Positions 50,664 to 58,964 of a DNA stretch of 64,000 nt are shown here, in pieces. Position 1 is the stretch's first letter, and each line of letters opens with the position of its first letter. Source of the stretch: Bacillota bacterium (GTDB lineage Bacteria > Bacillota > Clostridia > Oscillospirales > Ruminococcaceae); assembly GCA_023415575.1 (NCBI GenBank), contig JAEZKF010000044.1, positions 30,219 through 94,218 of the forward strand, given 5' to 3'. The position numbers were made by a program, and so were the translations under genes. Below the pieces are notes generated by a model. The model did not search any database. It was not told the DNA's origin and saw only the letters and a program-made list of their open reading frames with translations.

Positions 50664-51398
50664 ATGAATAAGGTGGCACTTGTAACCGGTGCGTCAAGGG
50701 GGATTGGACGTGCGACGGCAGCATTACTTGCGCGTGAAGGCTATGCGGTCGCGGTTCATTATCTTCACAGCGAGCAGGCTGCACAAAGCCTTGTTGCGGA
50801 CATCATCCAAAACGGCGGCTGTGCGCACGCCTTTTGCGCAGACGTAGCCGACCGCGCCCAGGTTGATATGATGTTCGATGCAGTCCACCGCACACTCGGA
50901 GGGGTAGAGGTACTTATCAACAACGCAGGCATTGCCCAGCAGAAGCTGTTTTCCGACATCACCGATGAGGACTGGCAGCGGATGTTTGCCGTTAACGTCA
51001 CGGGTGCCTATCACTGCATTCAGGCAGTCCTGCCCGAGATGATTCACCGCAAGACCGGCTCGATTATCAACCTCTCATCGATATGGGGCATAACCGGTGC
51101 CTCCTGCGAGGTGCACTACTCTGCGGCAAAGGCGGCTATCATCGGCCTTACAAGAGCGCTTGCCAAGGAGCTTGGCCCGTCCGGTATTCGGGTAAACTGC
51201 GTTGCCCCCGGCGTCATCGACACCGATATGAACAGCACCCTCGACAGCGAGACCCTTGCCAGCCTTTGTGATGAAACCCCGCTCGGCTGCATCGGCCAGC
51301 CCGAGGATGTCGCAAACACCATCGCCTTTCTTGCATCAGACAGGGCGCGGTTTATTACAGGTCAGGTTATCAGTCCAAACGGCGGGATTGTAATTTAG
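50664..51398 (+). CDS. Short-chain dehydrogenase (FabG/YmfI-like)
   Basis: A 244-residue SDR with cofactor motif TGASRGIG, NNAG, catalytic Ser in NLSSIWG, YSAAK (Tyr-x-x-x-Lys) and a C-terminal FITGQVISPNGG. The NAD(P)-binding end has no acidic residue after the second strand (VHYLHS), which fits NADPH. The SIWG-x-x-GASCE stretch is typical of the YmfI branch, annotated as EF-P 5-aminopentanone reductase in Firmicutes; the wider alternative is 3-oxoacyl-ACP reductase. ATG after AAAGGGGC. Confidence 0.85.
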   Translation: MNKVALVTGASRGIGRATAALLAREGYAVAVHYLHSEQAAQSLVADIIQNGGCAHAFCADVADRAQVDMMFDAVHRTLGGVEVLINNAGIAQQKLFSDITDEDWQRMFAVNVTGAYHCIQAVLPEMIHRKTGSIINLSSIWGITGASCEVHYSAAKAAIIGLTRALAKELGPSGIRVNCVAPGVIDTDMNSTLDSETLASLCDETPLGCIGQPEDVANTIAFLASDRARFITGQVISPNGGIVI

Positions 51399-51444
51399 CA
51401 ATAGAGGGCACTCACATCCCAATCATTAATCTAAACAAAGCATT

Positions 51445-51475
51445 AACCCCCGAGAGCCATCTCCCGGGGGTTTTT
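51445..51475. terminator. Terminator between SDR and DUF255 genes
   Basis: AACCCCCG and CGGGGGTT arms around a small GAGAGCCATCTC inner stem, with five T; usable in both directions. Confidence 0.9.
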
Positions 51476-51482
51476 CATATTA

Positions 51483-53525
51483 TCATATGATTTGCAGGGC
51501 ATCAAGGCTATCTGCAGGGGTGAGACACACTCCATCCCTGCACAGATAGTACCGTGCGCCATGCTCAGGCAGGGGATAGTCGCTTGTAAACGGCGCAAGC
51601 CTTGCAAGCTGCTCTTTGTTTTCGGGCGTGATGATTAGGACTGCCGTATCATTAAGTCCCTTCTCCTGCAAAAAGCGCGCAATCTGCCCTGTGACCGCCA
51701 TGTCGCGGGTTGCGCATACCAGCGTATGGGGCTTGTGCAGATAGTGCATCAAAGCAAGCATCGCAAAGCAGTACCCTGCGGGGTAATCTGCAGTGCTTGC
51801 AGCGATAAACCGCATCTGCTGTTCGCTCTGCCGCCTCCAGACAGGGTTGGCTGACAGCAAAGACAAACGCTCCCAAACGTATGCAGCCACAGAGTTGCCC
51901 GACGGAATCGCCCCGTCATACAGCTCCTTGGGACGGCTGATAAGGGCTTGCGCGTCGTCGGCACTCATATACAAGCCGCCGTTTTGCTCATCAATAAAGT
52001 GCGTCATCATCATCTCGCTCACCGCACATGCGCGCTCAAGATACTGCACCTTATACTCTGTGTCATACATCTCGAGCAGGGCCCATGCGTAAAAGGCGTA
52101 GTCGTCCAGCGTTCCCTGGCCAGCCGCTTCACCGTCCCGCCAGCGAACCTTAAGGCGTCCGTCCTTGTCGGTAAGCGAACGCTCGATAAACTCCTGTGCA
52201 AGCTGGGCGGCCAAAAGATAACTGCGGTTGCCGGTTACGCGGTAGACCTTGGCAAGGGCGGCAATCATCAGGGCATTCCATGATGTGAGTATCTTGTCAT
52301 CCTTGTGCAGATGAGTTCGGCTTCGCCGGTATTCGTACACCCGATCACAGAGTGCTCTAATCTCATCATCATCCTGCGCATAGTGGTTGTTGCGCAGAAG
52401 ATTTGGTATGCTCTTACCCTCAAAGTTGCCCGATTTTGTGATGTCAAACCAACTGCAAAACCGCTTGGCGGCTTGTGGGGACAAAACATCGCCAATCTCG
52501 TCCGGCGTAAAGACATAGTATTTTCCCTCAACACCCTCGCTGTCCGCGTCCTGCCCGCACAAAAAGCCGCCGTCGGGATGTGAAAGCTCCCGCAGCACAT
52601 AGCCGGCAGTGCGCTCTGCTATGCGCAGGTAAAAATCATTGCGGGTTTTCTCATACGCGCAAGTATAGGTAAACATGAGCAGGGCGTTGTCGTACAGCAT
52701 CTTTTCAAAGTGGGGAACCAGCCATTTAGCATCGGTGGAGTAGCGCGAAAACCCGTCGCCGATGTGGTCAAACATCCCGCCCCGGAACATCCCGTGCAGG
52801 GTTGTTTCTGCCATCTTTAAAGCTTCGTCGTCGGAAAACACCTCACTGTACCGCATCAAAAACAGCAGGTTGTGCGGAGTGGGGAACTTAGGCGCACCGC
52901 CAAAGCCGCCGTATACCGAATCAAACCCGCGCCGCAGGGTATCAGTCGCATGATGCAGGATATCATCGGAAGGCTCGGTCTTATCCACATCGGTCTGCGC
53001 AAGATTATTCAAATACTCGGTTACGCGCTCAGCCGATTCAAGCAGCAATGCGCGGTCCTCCCGCCACAAGGCTGCTACCTTGATTAGCAGGTCATCCAGA
53101 CCCATGTGACCGCCGTACCCGCGCTTAGGAAGATAGGTGGCGGCATAAAAGGGGCGCTGGTCAGGCGTCAGCAGCAGGGTAAGCGGCCAGCCGCCCTGAC
53201 CGGTCAATCCCATGCAGGCAGACATATACACCGAGTCCACATCGGGCCGCTCCTCGCGGTCAACCTTTATAGATACAAAGCTCTGGTTGAGGATACCGGC
53301 TGTTTCCTCATCCTCAAACGATTCATGCTCCATCACATGGCACCAATGACAGGTCAACTTAAGTTACGAATAGCCAATAGACAGGAAGATAGGCTTATCT
53401 TCTGACTTGGCTTTTTCAAAGGCCTCATCACTCCATGGGAACCAATTTACAGGGTTATAGGCATGCTGCAGCAGGTAGGGGGACTTCTCATGGATTAGTC
53501 TATTGGCTTGCTTACTCGTAGACAT
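51483..53525 (-). pseudogene. DUF255 (YyaL/SPATA20-like) thioredoxin-fold protein, interrupted
   Basis: The complete gene would encode about 677 residues: ANRLIHEKSPYLLQHAYNPV start, thioredoxin-like CHWCHVMEHESFED, then a six-hairpin-type barrel. The first 53 codons (53525-53367) run correctly to GYS; then the twelve bases TAACTTAAGTTG (53366-53355) stand where the family reads straight into TCHWC, creating an in-frame TAA. Downstream the same frame is open for 624 codons. Without the insertion the gene would be intact. A TTG in the insertion could restart translation but has no ribosome site. The inserted bases contain the palindrome AACTTAAGTT. Confidence 0.85.
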
Positions 53526-53554
53526 ATGGGCATCACCACCTTTACATATTTTTC

Positions 53555-53583
53555 TTGCTATTTGTAATTTTGTGGGTTACAAT
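53555..53583 (+). promoter_or_regulatory. Promoter of the VOC gene
   Basis: TTGCTA, 17 bp, TACAAT; 37 bp before the start codon. Confidence 0.65.
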
Positions 53584-53620
53584 GTCGCTAATACATATTT
53601 AATTAGGAAGGGTGTTTGCG

Positions 53621-54013
53621 ATGAGACTGGGGGCAACGTTATACATTAAGAACACAGTAGAAGCCGTAGAGTTTTACAAAAAGGCTTTTGGTTTGACTCT
53701 GGGATATCATGAGAAATTCCCGGATGGTACCTACATGCATGCAGTCCTGCTTAAAGATGGGCAAGAGGTTTTCGCCGTAAGTGAATCACAAAACGATGCC
53801 TTTGTCAAAGTCATGCTCTCATCCACATTAAAAGAGTCGCGTCCGACTATGAGCTATAGCCTTGATTTTGATAACGAGGATGGAGTGAAAAAGGCCTACT
53901 ACATGTTAGCAGAGGAAGGAAAGGTGCTTCTTCCTATCGGGCCGCTTCCCTGGAGCGCTTGCTGTGCGGAAGTGGTCGATAAATACGGTGTCTATTGGTA
54001 CATTAGCGTTTAA
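53621..54013 (+). CDS. VOC (glyoxalase/PhnB-like) family protein
   Basis: A 130-residue protein of the vicinal-oxygen-chelate fold: LYIKNTVEAVEFYKKAFGLTLG opens the first beta-alpha-beta-beta-beta module, and the last strand ends WSACCAEVVDKYGVYWYISV. The PhnB-like pattern (F-Y-x-x-A-F, DKYGVYW) is clear, but the metal ligands are not all obvious, so enzymatic activity is uncertain. ATG 53621 follows AGGAAGGGTG. Its TAA directly abuts the stop of the convergent next gene. Confidence 0.85.
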   Translation: MRLGATLYIKNTVEAVEFYKKAFGLTLGYHEKFPDGTYMHAVLLKDGQEVFAVSESQNDAFVKVMLSSTLKESRPTMSYSLDFDNEDGVKKAYYMLAEEGKVLLPIGPLPWSACCAEVVDKYGVYWYISV

Positions 54014-54895
54014 TCATGCATTTGCACCCACATACTCAAACCCCGCATGACTGCTGGTCAGGTCAAACACGGGCTCATTCAAGCGGTAAAAGCGGTAGCG
54101 GACTGTGCAGGCGACGTTTTCGTGCACGGTGCGTATCATGGCGCCGTTTGCGGGCGCTGCAAGGGCGCGCGGACATTCGGTTATCCGGTTTACCTGCAGC
54201 ACATACCGCCCCTGCGATACAATCAGCTCGGACGCCGTGCACTTGACGATTGCAGCGCCGAGGTAGGTGGCAAGTCGGTACTCCCTGCCGCGGTAATAGA
54301 TGCAGCAGATGGTGCCGCGAGCGGTGTACTTTCCAACCTTTACGTCACTGATAGCCGCCATCACGCACAAATCCTCGCCGTCAAAACTGTTGCACTGCGT
54401 CCACACATAGTTATCCGGAAAAGAGGTGCCCATATCTGATTCAATGTAGCCGCGCCCTCCGGTGAAGTCAAACGTCTTTCCGTCAATGGTCAGCGCTCCG
54501 CTCAGTTCATGCATAAAGCTGATGATGTTATGGTGGCATTGCAGATTGGGAATATGGCGCACCGGTCCCATGATGCTGCCGCGCGGGGGCTTTAGGGCAC
54601 CATAGCGAATCTCTCCGGTCGCCTTCAGCCCGCCTTGGTCAATATCCAGCGTAATGCCCTGCTTTGTAAAGACACTCGAGCCGATGCGCAGCCCTAGTCC
54701 CTCGCGAACTTTTAGAATCGGGCTGTGCAGATAGGTCGCATTGAAGGCCCCATCATCCCATATCAGTTGGATGGACGAGGTGGTCTGCCCGCTTTGGTCG
54801 CGGTGGATGGCGGGGATAACGGCAACTGTCTTGCCCGCGTTTTGGTGCTTAAAATACCAGCCCTCAAAGTATGGCTTGCGCTCTGCCTTGTTCAT
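54014..54895 (-). CDS. Tocopherol-cyclase-like family protein
   Basis: A 293-residue protein with the pattern of the bacterial tocopherol-cyclase-like family (PF14249): RKPYFEGWYFKHQNA start, MGPVRHIP-x-x-QCHHNIISFMHELSG, DFTGGRGYIESDMGTSFP and YVWTQCNSF. Plant and cyanobacterial relatives cyclise tocopherol precursors, which a clostridium does not make, so the substrate here is unknown and is more likely a lipid-type or terpenoid molecule. It starts at ATG 54895; no clear Shine-Dalgarno beyond GGGAATGG is seen. Confidence 0.82.
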   Translation of the reverse strand: MNKAERKPYFEGWYFKHQNAGKTVAVIPAIHRDQSGQTTSSIQLIWDDGAFNATYLHSPILKVREGLGLRIGSSVFTKQGITLDIDQGGLKATGEIRYGALKPPRGSIMGPVRHIPNLQCHHNIISFMHELSGALTIDGKTFDFTGGRGYIESDMGTSFPDNYVWTQCNSFDGEDLCVMAAISDVKVGKYTARGTICCIYYRGREYRLATYLGAAIVKCTASELIVSQGRYVLQVNRITECPRALAAPANGAMIRTVHENVACTVRYRFYRLNEPVFDLTSSHAGFEYVGANA

Positions 54896-54942
54896 GTCTT
54901 ATGACCATTCCCTTCTTTGCGTTTGAAAGCTTTGTCACTTTA

Positions 54943-56400
54943 TCATTCACTTTTTAGCCCTTCCAATGCGGGGTTGTCGATTAGTCTTCCCATATAGTCA
55001 AACCGCGAGCCGTGGCAAGGGCAGTCCCAGCTGCGCTCGCCCGGGTTCCATTCTAACTGGCAGCCGAGGTGGGGGCACCGGGTGGATACCACATGAACGT
55101 GCCCGTCATCGTCCTTGTAAACCCCCATCTTATGACCCTCATATTCCACGATGCCGCCGTGACCGACCGGCAGGGCGTTTGTGTGCTCACTGGGTATGCT
55201 GAAAAACTGCGTTGCAAGTCCCTTGACCGACTGCATACCGTCCTCCGCCAGCATCTTTGCGGAGGCAGAAAGCACAAACCGCTGGGGGCTGAACACCTCG
55301 GCATAGGGGTTTTCGTGGCCGGTGATGGCATCGGTAAGCAGGGTGGCGGCTACCATCGAGGTCGTCATACCCCACTTTTTAAAGCCGGTTGCAACATACA
55401 AATCGGGTGTTGCAGCGGAAAACCGCCCGATGTAGGGTACGCCGTCAATCGGGATGCAGTCCTGCGCAGACCAGGCGGCAACCTCTTTCGCGTTGGGATA
55501 CAGCTGCCTTGCGTCGGCACGCAGTAAATCGTACTGATTCTTTAGATGTGCTTCGCCTGTGCGGTGACTGCCGCCGCCGACAATCAGGGCAGTGCCGCTT
55601 GTGCGGATGGAAAGCCCGCCCGAATCGATACTCAGATACATCCCCTCGGGCAGGGGGACGTTTTCAAGTGCGATGGCATAAGACCGCTCCTGATGCATGC
55701 GCATAAAGTAGTAGCCCGGCGTGTTGATAAAGGGGAAGTGGGTCGCCATCACAATGTACTTTGCCTGCACGCAGCCGCCCTCACATATCAGGGTGTGCTC
55801 CTTTATATCAGTAACCTGCGTCTGCTCGTAGATGGTCAAGGTATCAGACACAGCTTTTAGAAACTTTAGCGGATGAAACTGCGCCTGATTGTTAAACCGA
55901 ACAGCGCCAATCACCTTGATGGGGATATCAAGCTCTGTCACAAACTGCGCATCAAGCCCGAGGTCGCGCGCCGCCTGCGTCTCGTCAAGCAGGGCCTGCT
56001 CGTTGTTGATGGAATAGATATAACTCGGCCGCTTTTCAAAATCGCAGGGGATGTTTAAGTCATATATAAGCTTTTCATAGGATGCAATGGCCTTCTCGTT
56101 TGCCATTGCATATTGTTTTGCCTTTTCTAGCCCGAAATCCTTAATCAGCTTGCCGTAAATAAGCCCATGCTGGGAGGTAATTTTCGCGGTGGTGTTCTTG
56201 GTCTGACCGCTGCCGATGCGCGACGCCTCCAGCACCACGGTTTTGAGCCCCTTCTCCTGCAGAAAGTAGGCGGTCAGCACCCCTGCAAGACCCGCCCCGA
56301 TGACAGCCACATCCGCTTCAATATCACCACGCAGCGGCGCGCGCGGCGGAATCGTAACGCTTTTTGACCACAAAGACTCCGTATTTTGTACCTTGTTCAA
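54943..56400 (-). CDS. FAD-dependent oxidoreductase with C-terminal Rieske domain
   Basis: About 485 residues. The DAO-type flavoprotein domain starts with the dinucleotide motif VIGAGLAGVLTAYFLQ near residue 34, then GSGQTKNTTAKITSQHG and the C-terminal flavin-contact region GVPYIGRFS. Residues from about 415 hold a Rieske domain with CPHLGC and CPCHGS, both complete, which bind a 2Fe-2S cluster. Such fusions occur in Firmicutes; the substrate is unknown. The start is TTG 56400, seven bases after AAGAGGT. The frame is open 22 codons upstream without a ribosome site. Confidence 0.9.
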   Translation of the reverse strand: MNKVQNTESLWSKSVTIPPRAPLRGDIEADVAVIGAGLAGVLTAYFLQEKGLKTVVLEASRIGSGQTKNTTAKITSQHGLIYGKLIKDFGLEKAKQYAMANEKAIASYEKLIYDLNIPCDFEKRPSYIYSINNEQALLDETQAARDLGLDAQFVTELDIPIKVIGAVRFNNQAQFHPLKFLKAVSDTLTIYEQTQVTDIKEHTLICEGGCVQAKYIVMATHFPFINTPGYYFMRMHQERSYAIALENVPLPEGMYLSIDSGGLSIRTSGTALIVGGGSHRTGEAHLKNQYDLLRADARQLYPNAKEVAAWSAQDCIPIDGVPYIGRFSAATPDLYVATGFKKWGMTTSMVAATLLTDAITGHENPYAEVFSPQRFVLSASAKMLAEDGMQSVKGLATQFFSIPSEHTNALPVGHGGIVEYEGHKMGVYKDDDGHVHVVSTRCPHLGCQLEWNPGERSWDCPCHGSRFDYMGRLIDNPALEGLKSE

Positions 56401-56497
56401 TCTTTTCACCTCTTGTTTGATAGGTTCACCAACACAAGGCAAAATATGTAGATTGTATTTGCACATAAAAGCCGCATACTTACAGCGTCAAATGCCG

Positions 56498-56526
56498 TTG
56501 CACCAAGGGGTGAGAAGGTCTATAAT
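56498..56526 (+). promoter_or_regulatory. Promoter of glpK
   Basis: TTGCAC, 17 bp, TATAAT; 34 bp before the start codon. Confidence 0.72.
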
Positions 56527-56560
56527 GAAACTAAAGTAACCGCGAAAGGGTTGAAAGGCC

Positions 56561-58057
56561 ATGTTGCAAAAGCAGTATGTCGTAGCACTGGATCAGGGAA
56601 CCACCAGCTCCCGCGCCATCATCTTTGATAAGCAACAGAATATCATCAGCATGGCGCAAAAGGAGTTTACACAATACTACCCCAAGCCGGGATGGGTAGA
56701 GCACGACCCGATGGAGATTTACTCCTCCCAGTACAGCGTGATGATTGAGGTGCTCGCCAAAAGCGGCATCCACCCGCAGGAGATTGCCGCCATCGGCATC
56801 ACCAATCAGCGCGAGACCACTATTGTGTGGGATAAAGAAACCGGCCGCCCCATCCATAACGCCATCGTGTGGCAGTGCCGCCGAACGGCGGATATGTGCA
56901 CCGACCTTGTGAATAGAGGGTTTGGCAACTACATAAAGCAAAGCACCGGTCTTAGGCCCGATGCGTATTTCAGCGCAACAAAGCTTGCATGGCTGCTTGA
57001 AAACGTGCCTGATGCAAGAGAGCGGGCAGAACGCGGCGAGCTTCTGTTCGGCACGGTGGATACCTGGCTGATGTGGAAGCTGACGGACGGTGAGGCACAT
57101 GTAACCGACTACACCAACGCGTCACGCACCATGATGTATAACATCAAAACACTCGAGTGGGATAAGAAGATACTCGATGAACTGAATATACCCGTCTGTA
57201 TGCTGCCCGAGGTTAAGGGCTCAAGCGGCGTGTTTGGCTATACCAACCTGCAGGGCTGCAACGTTCCGATTGCGGGCATTGCAGGCGACCAGCAGGCAGC
57301 TTTGTTTGGTCAAACCTGCTTTGAGAGCGGAGGCATCAAAAACACCTACGGCACCGGCTGCTTTATGCTCATGAACACCGGCGAGAGGCCCTATGAGAGC
57401 AAACACGGCATGTTGACCACCATCGCTGCAAGCGCGGACGACAAGGTTCGCTATGCGCTGGAGGGCAGTGTGTTTGTGGGCGGGGCAGTCATTCAGTGGC
57501 TGCGTGATGAGCTCCACCTGATTACAGAATCCGTAGACAGCGAGTACTTTGCAAATAAGGTCAAGGACAACGGCGGCGTGTACGTTGTGCCCGCCTTCAC
57601 CGGAATGGGTGCTCCGCATTGGGATATGTACGCCCGCGGCGCGATTATGGGCCTTACCCGCGGCACAGGGCGCAACCATATCATCCGCGCTGCACTGGAA
57701 TCGATTGCCTACCAGACACGCGACCTCGTCGATGCCATCGCATCCGATACCGGTATTGAGATTGATGAGCTGCGCGTAGACGGAGGCGCAAGTGCGAATA
57801 ACTTCCTGATGCAGTTTCAGGCGGACATCATGAACAAGAACATCCGCCGCCCGATGATACGCGAAACAACAGCCCTCGGCGCCGCCTATCTTGCAGGGCT
57901 TGCAGTCGGACTGTGGAAGGACATCGATGAAATCCGCCACAACTGGACGCTTGACCGTGTCTACACCCCCGACATGGACGAAGCGACTCGAGATAAACTC
58001 CTCGCAGGCTGGAACCGCGCGGTTGAGCGCGCAAAGGGATGGGAACAGCCGCTCTAG
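56561..58057 (+). CDS. glpK: Glycerol kinase
   Basis: A 498-residue FGGY kinase that converts glycerol to glycerol 3-phosphate. Typical segments: ALDQGTTSSRAIIFD near residue 8, QREttivWDKETGRP, GDQQAALFGQ, the catalytic YVVPAFTGMGAPHWD and the signature TRGTGRNHIIRAALESIAYQTRD; the length is standard. The ATG follows GAAAGGG. There is no glpF or glpO beside it, so uptake and oxidation of glycerol are encoded elsewhere. No strong terminator follows. Confidence 0.97.
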   Translation: MLQKQYVVALDQGTTSSRAIIFDKQQNIISMAQKEFTQYYPKPGWVEHDPMEIYSSQYSVMIEVLAKSGIHPQEIAAIGITNQRETTIVWDKETGRPIHNAIVWQCRRTADMCTDLVNRGFGNYIKQSTGLRPDAYFSATKLAWLLENVPDARERAERGELLFGTVDTWLMWKLTDGEAHVTDYTNASRTMMYNIKTLEWDKKILDELNIPVCMLPEVKGSSGVFGYTNLQGCNVPIAGIAGDQQAALFGQTCFESGGIKNTYGTGCFMLMNTGERPYESKHGMLTTIAASADDKVRYALEGSVFVGGAVIQWLRDELHLITESVDSEYFANKVKDNGGVYVVPAFTGMGAPHWDMYARGAIMGLTRGTGRNHIIRAALESIAYQTRDLVDAIASDTGIEIDELRVDGGASANNFLMQFQADIMNKNIRRPMIRETTALGAAYLAGLAVGLWKDIDEIRHNWTLDRVYTPDMDEATRDKLLAGWNRAVERAKGWEQPL

Positions 58058-58084
58058 CAGCAGGTTTCATCCAAATATATACGC

Positions 58085-58112
58085 TTGAACCCAGCCGAAA
58101 AAGAGATATAAT
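58085..58112 (+). promoter_or_regulatory. Promoter of the Cys-rich small protein gene
   Basis: TTGAAC, 16 bp, TATAAT, 41 bp before the start codon. Confidence 0.65.
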
Positions 58113-58153
58113 GGTTCAGAGCAGCTCATTCTAAATGATAGGGTAGAAGTGGT

Positions 58154-58330
58154 TTGGATAAGATTACAGAGGAAAACGTAAAATGCACCTGCAAGTGGAA
58201 ATCCTGCAAACGTCACGGACGATGTGACGAATGCATCGCCCACCACAGCACGCACCCCAAGCACCCGTTGCCATTTTGCAAAAGGCCGCCGAAGGCAAGC
58301 AGGCCTAATAATAAGACGACCGGCGAATGA
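58154..58330 (+). CDS. Cys/His-rich small protein, 58 residues
   Basis: A TTG-started frame of 58 codons, MDKITEENVKCTCKWKSCKR at the start, with seven conserved-looking residues: the pattern C-T-C-x(4)-C-x(2)-H-G-x-C-x(2)-C, then HH and a final LPFCKRP. Cys at 11, 13, 18, 24, 27 and 42 and several His could bind zinc or a cluster. Very similar short Cys-rich proteins occur across Firmicutes without known role. The ribosome site (GAAGTGG) is weak but a consensus promoter lies upstream and a hairpin (GGCCTAT/ATAGGCC, 58334-58365) follows. The rest of the gap to the tRNA promoter shows nothing. Confidence 0.72.
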   Translation: MDKITEENVKCTCKWKSCKRHGRCDECIAHHSTHPKHPLPFCKRPPKASRPNNKTTGE

Positions 58331-58485
58331 AATGGCCTATCCGGTTCATGCATCATAAATAGGCCGCCTTTGCCAACCCAGATTGTATTAACTGGGTATG
58401 AGCGACATTTGTCTTATGAAAAAACTCATGAGCAAACTACTAAAGGCAATTTTGCAGACCAAAATGCTCACAAGTTATTTTGGTC

Positions 58486-58513
58486 TTGACCTGAAGCGAA
58501 AAATTGATATAAT
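58486..58513 (+). promoter_or_regulatory. Promoter of tRNA-Thr
   Basis: TTGACC, 16 bp, TATAAT. Confidence 0.78.
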
Positions 58514-58552
58514 AGTTTGTGCGGGTCTTTTGCAGCACTCGCACAAAATCGT

Positions 58553-58628
58553 GCTAGTATGGCTCAGTTGGTAGAGCAGCGCATTCGTAATGCGCAGGTC
58601 GTCGGTTCGAGTCCGACTACTAGCTCCA
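58553..58628 (+). tRNA. tRNA-Thr (CGT anticodon)
   Basis: Complete cloverleaf: acceptor GCTAGTA/TACTAGC, anticodon stem GCGCA/TGCGC with loop TTCGTAA, T-stem GTCGG/CCGAC, T73 and encoded CCA. Confidence 0.97.
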
Positions 58629-58630
58629 AA

Positions 58631-58674
58631 AGGGACAGACAAGTTTCATTATGAAGCTTGTCTGTCCCTTTTTT
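58631..58674 (+). terminator. Terminator after tRNA-Thr
   Basis: A 13-to-16-bp stem (AGGGACAGACAAG with CTTGTCTGTCCC) with six T. Confidence 0.95.
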
Positions 58675-58836
58675 GCGTATGATGGCCCATGACACCCGGA
58701 ATGTCCGCCTTTTACCAAAGTAACAATTTTTATAGCGGATAACTTCGTTTTTTATACATAAACACATAATCCCAATTTTTATAGTAATAATACACAAAAT
58801 AGTGCGCCGCGCTTTGCGCATATTCTCATAAAAACA

Positions 58837-58854
58837 CTGTTAATTATTTAACAA
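58837..58854 (+). promoter_or_regulatory. Rex operator 1 of adhE
   Basis: TGTTAATTATTTAACA fits the Rex consensus TTGTTAA-N4-TTAACAA (first base C instead of T). It lies just upstream of the -35. Confidence 0.85.
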
Positions 58855-58861
58855 TATCCTA

Positions 58862-58890
58862 TTGACATTGTTAATTATTTAACATAAACT
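58862..58890 (+). promoter_or_regulatory. adhE promoter with Rex operator 2 in the spacer
   Basis: TTGACA, 17 bp, TAAACT. The whole spacer is TTGTTAATTATTTAACA, a Rex box at 58868-58885, so bound Rex would block polymerase. The two Rex dyad centres are 31 bp apart, about three helical turns, on the same face. The rest of 58675-58836 shows nothing notable. Confidence 0.85.
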
Positions 58891-58964
58891 ATAGGTGAGG
58901 GATGAATTTCAAATTAGGGAAAATTGCAGGAATGAAACCGATTATTCATTAAGGGGGATTTTTT

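Noticed and set aside
53341..53400. Selenocysteine or programmed readthrough at the DUF255 stop
   Set aside because: The stop is TAA, not TGA, and the twelve extra bases have no counterpart in the family, so an insertion is the simpler reading.
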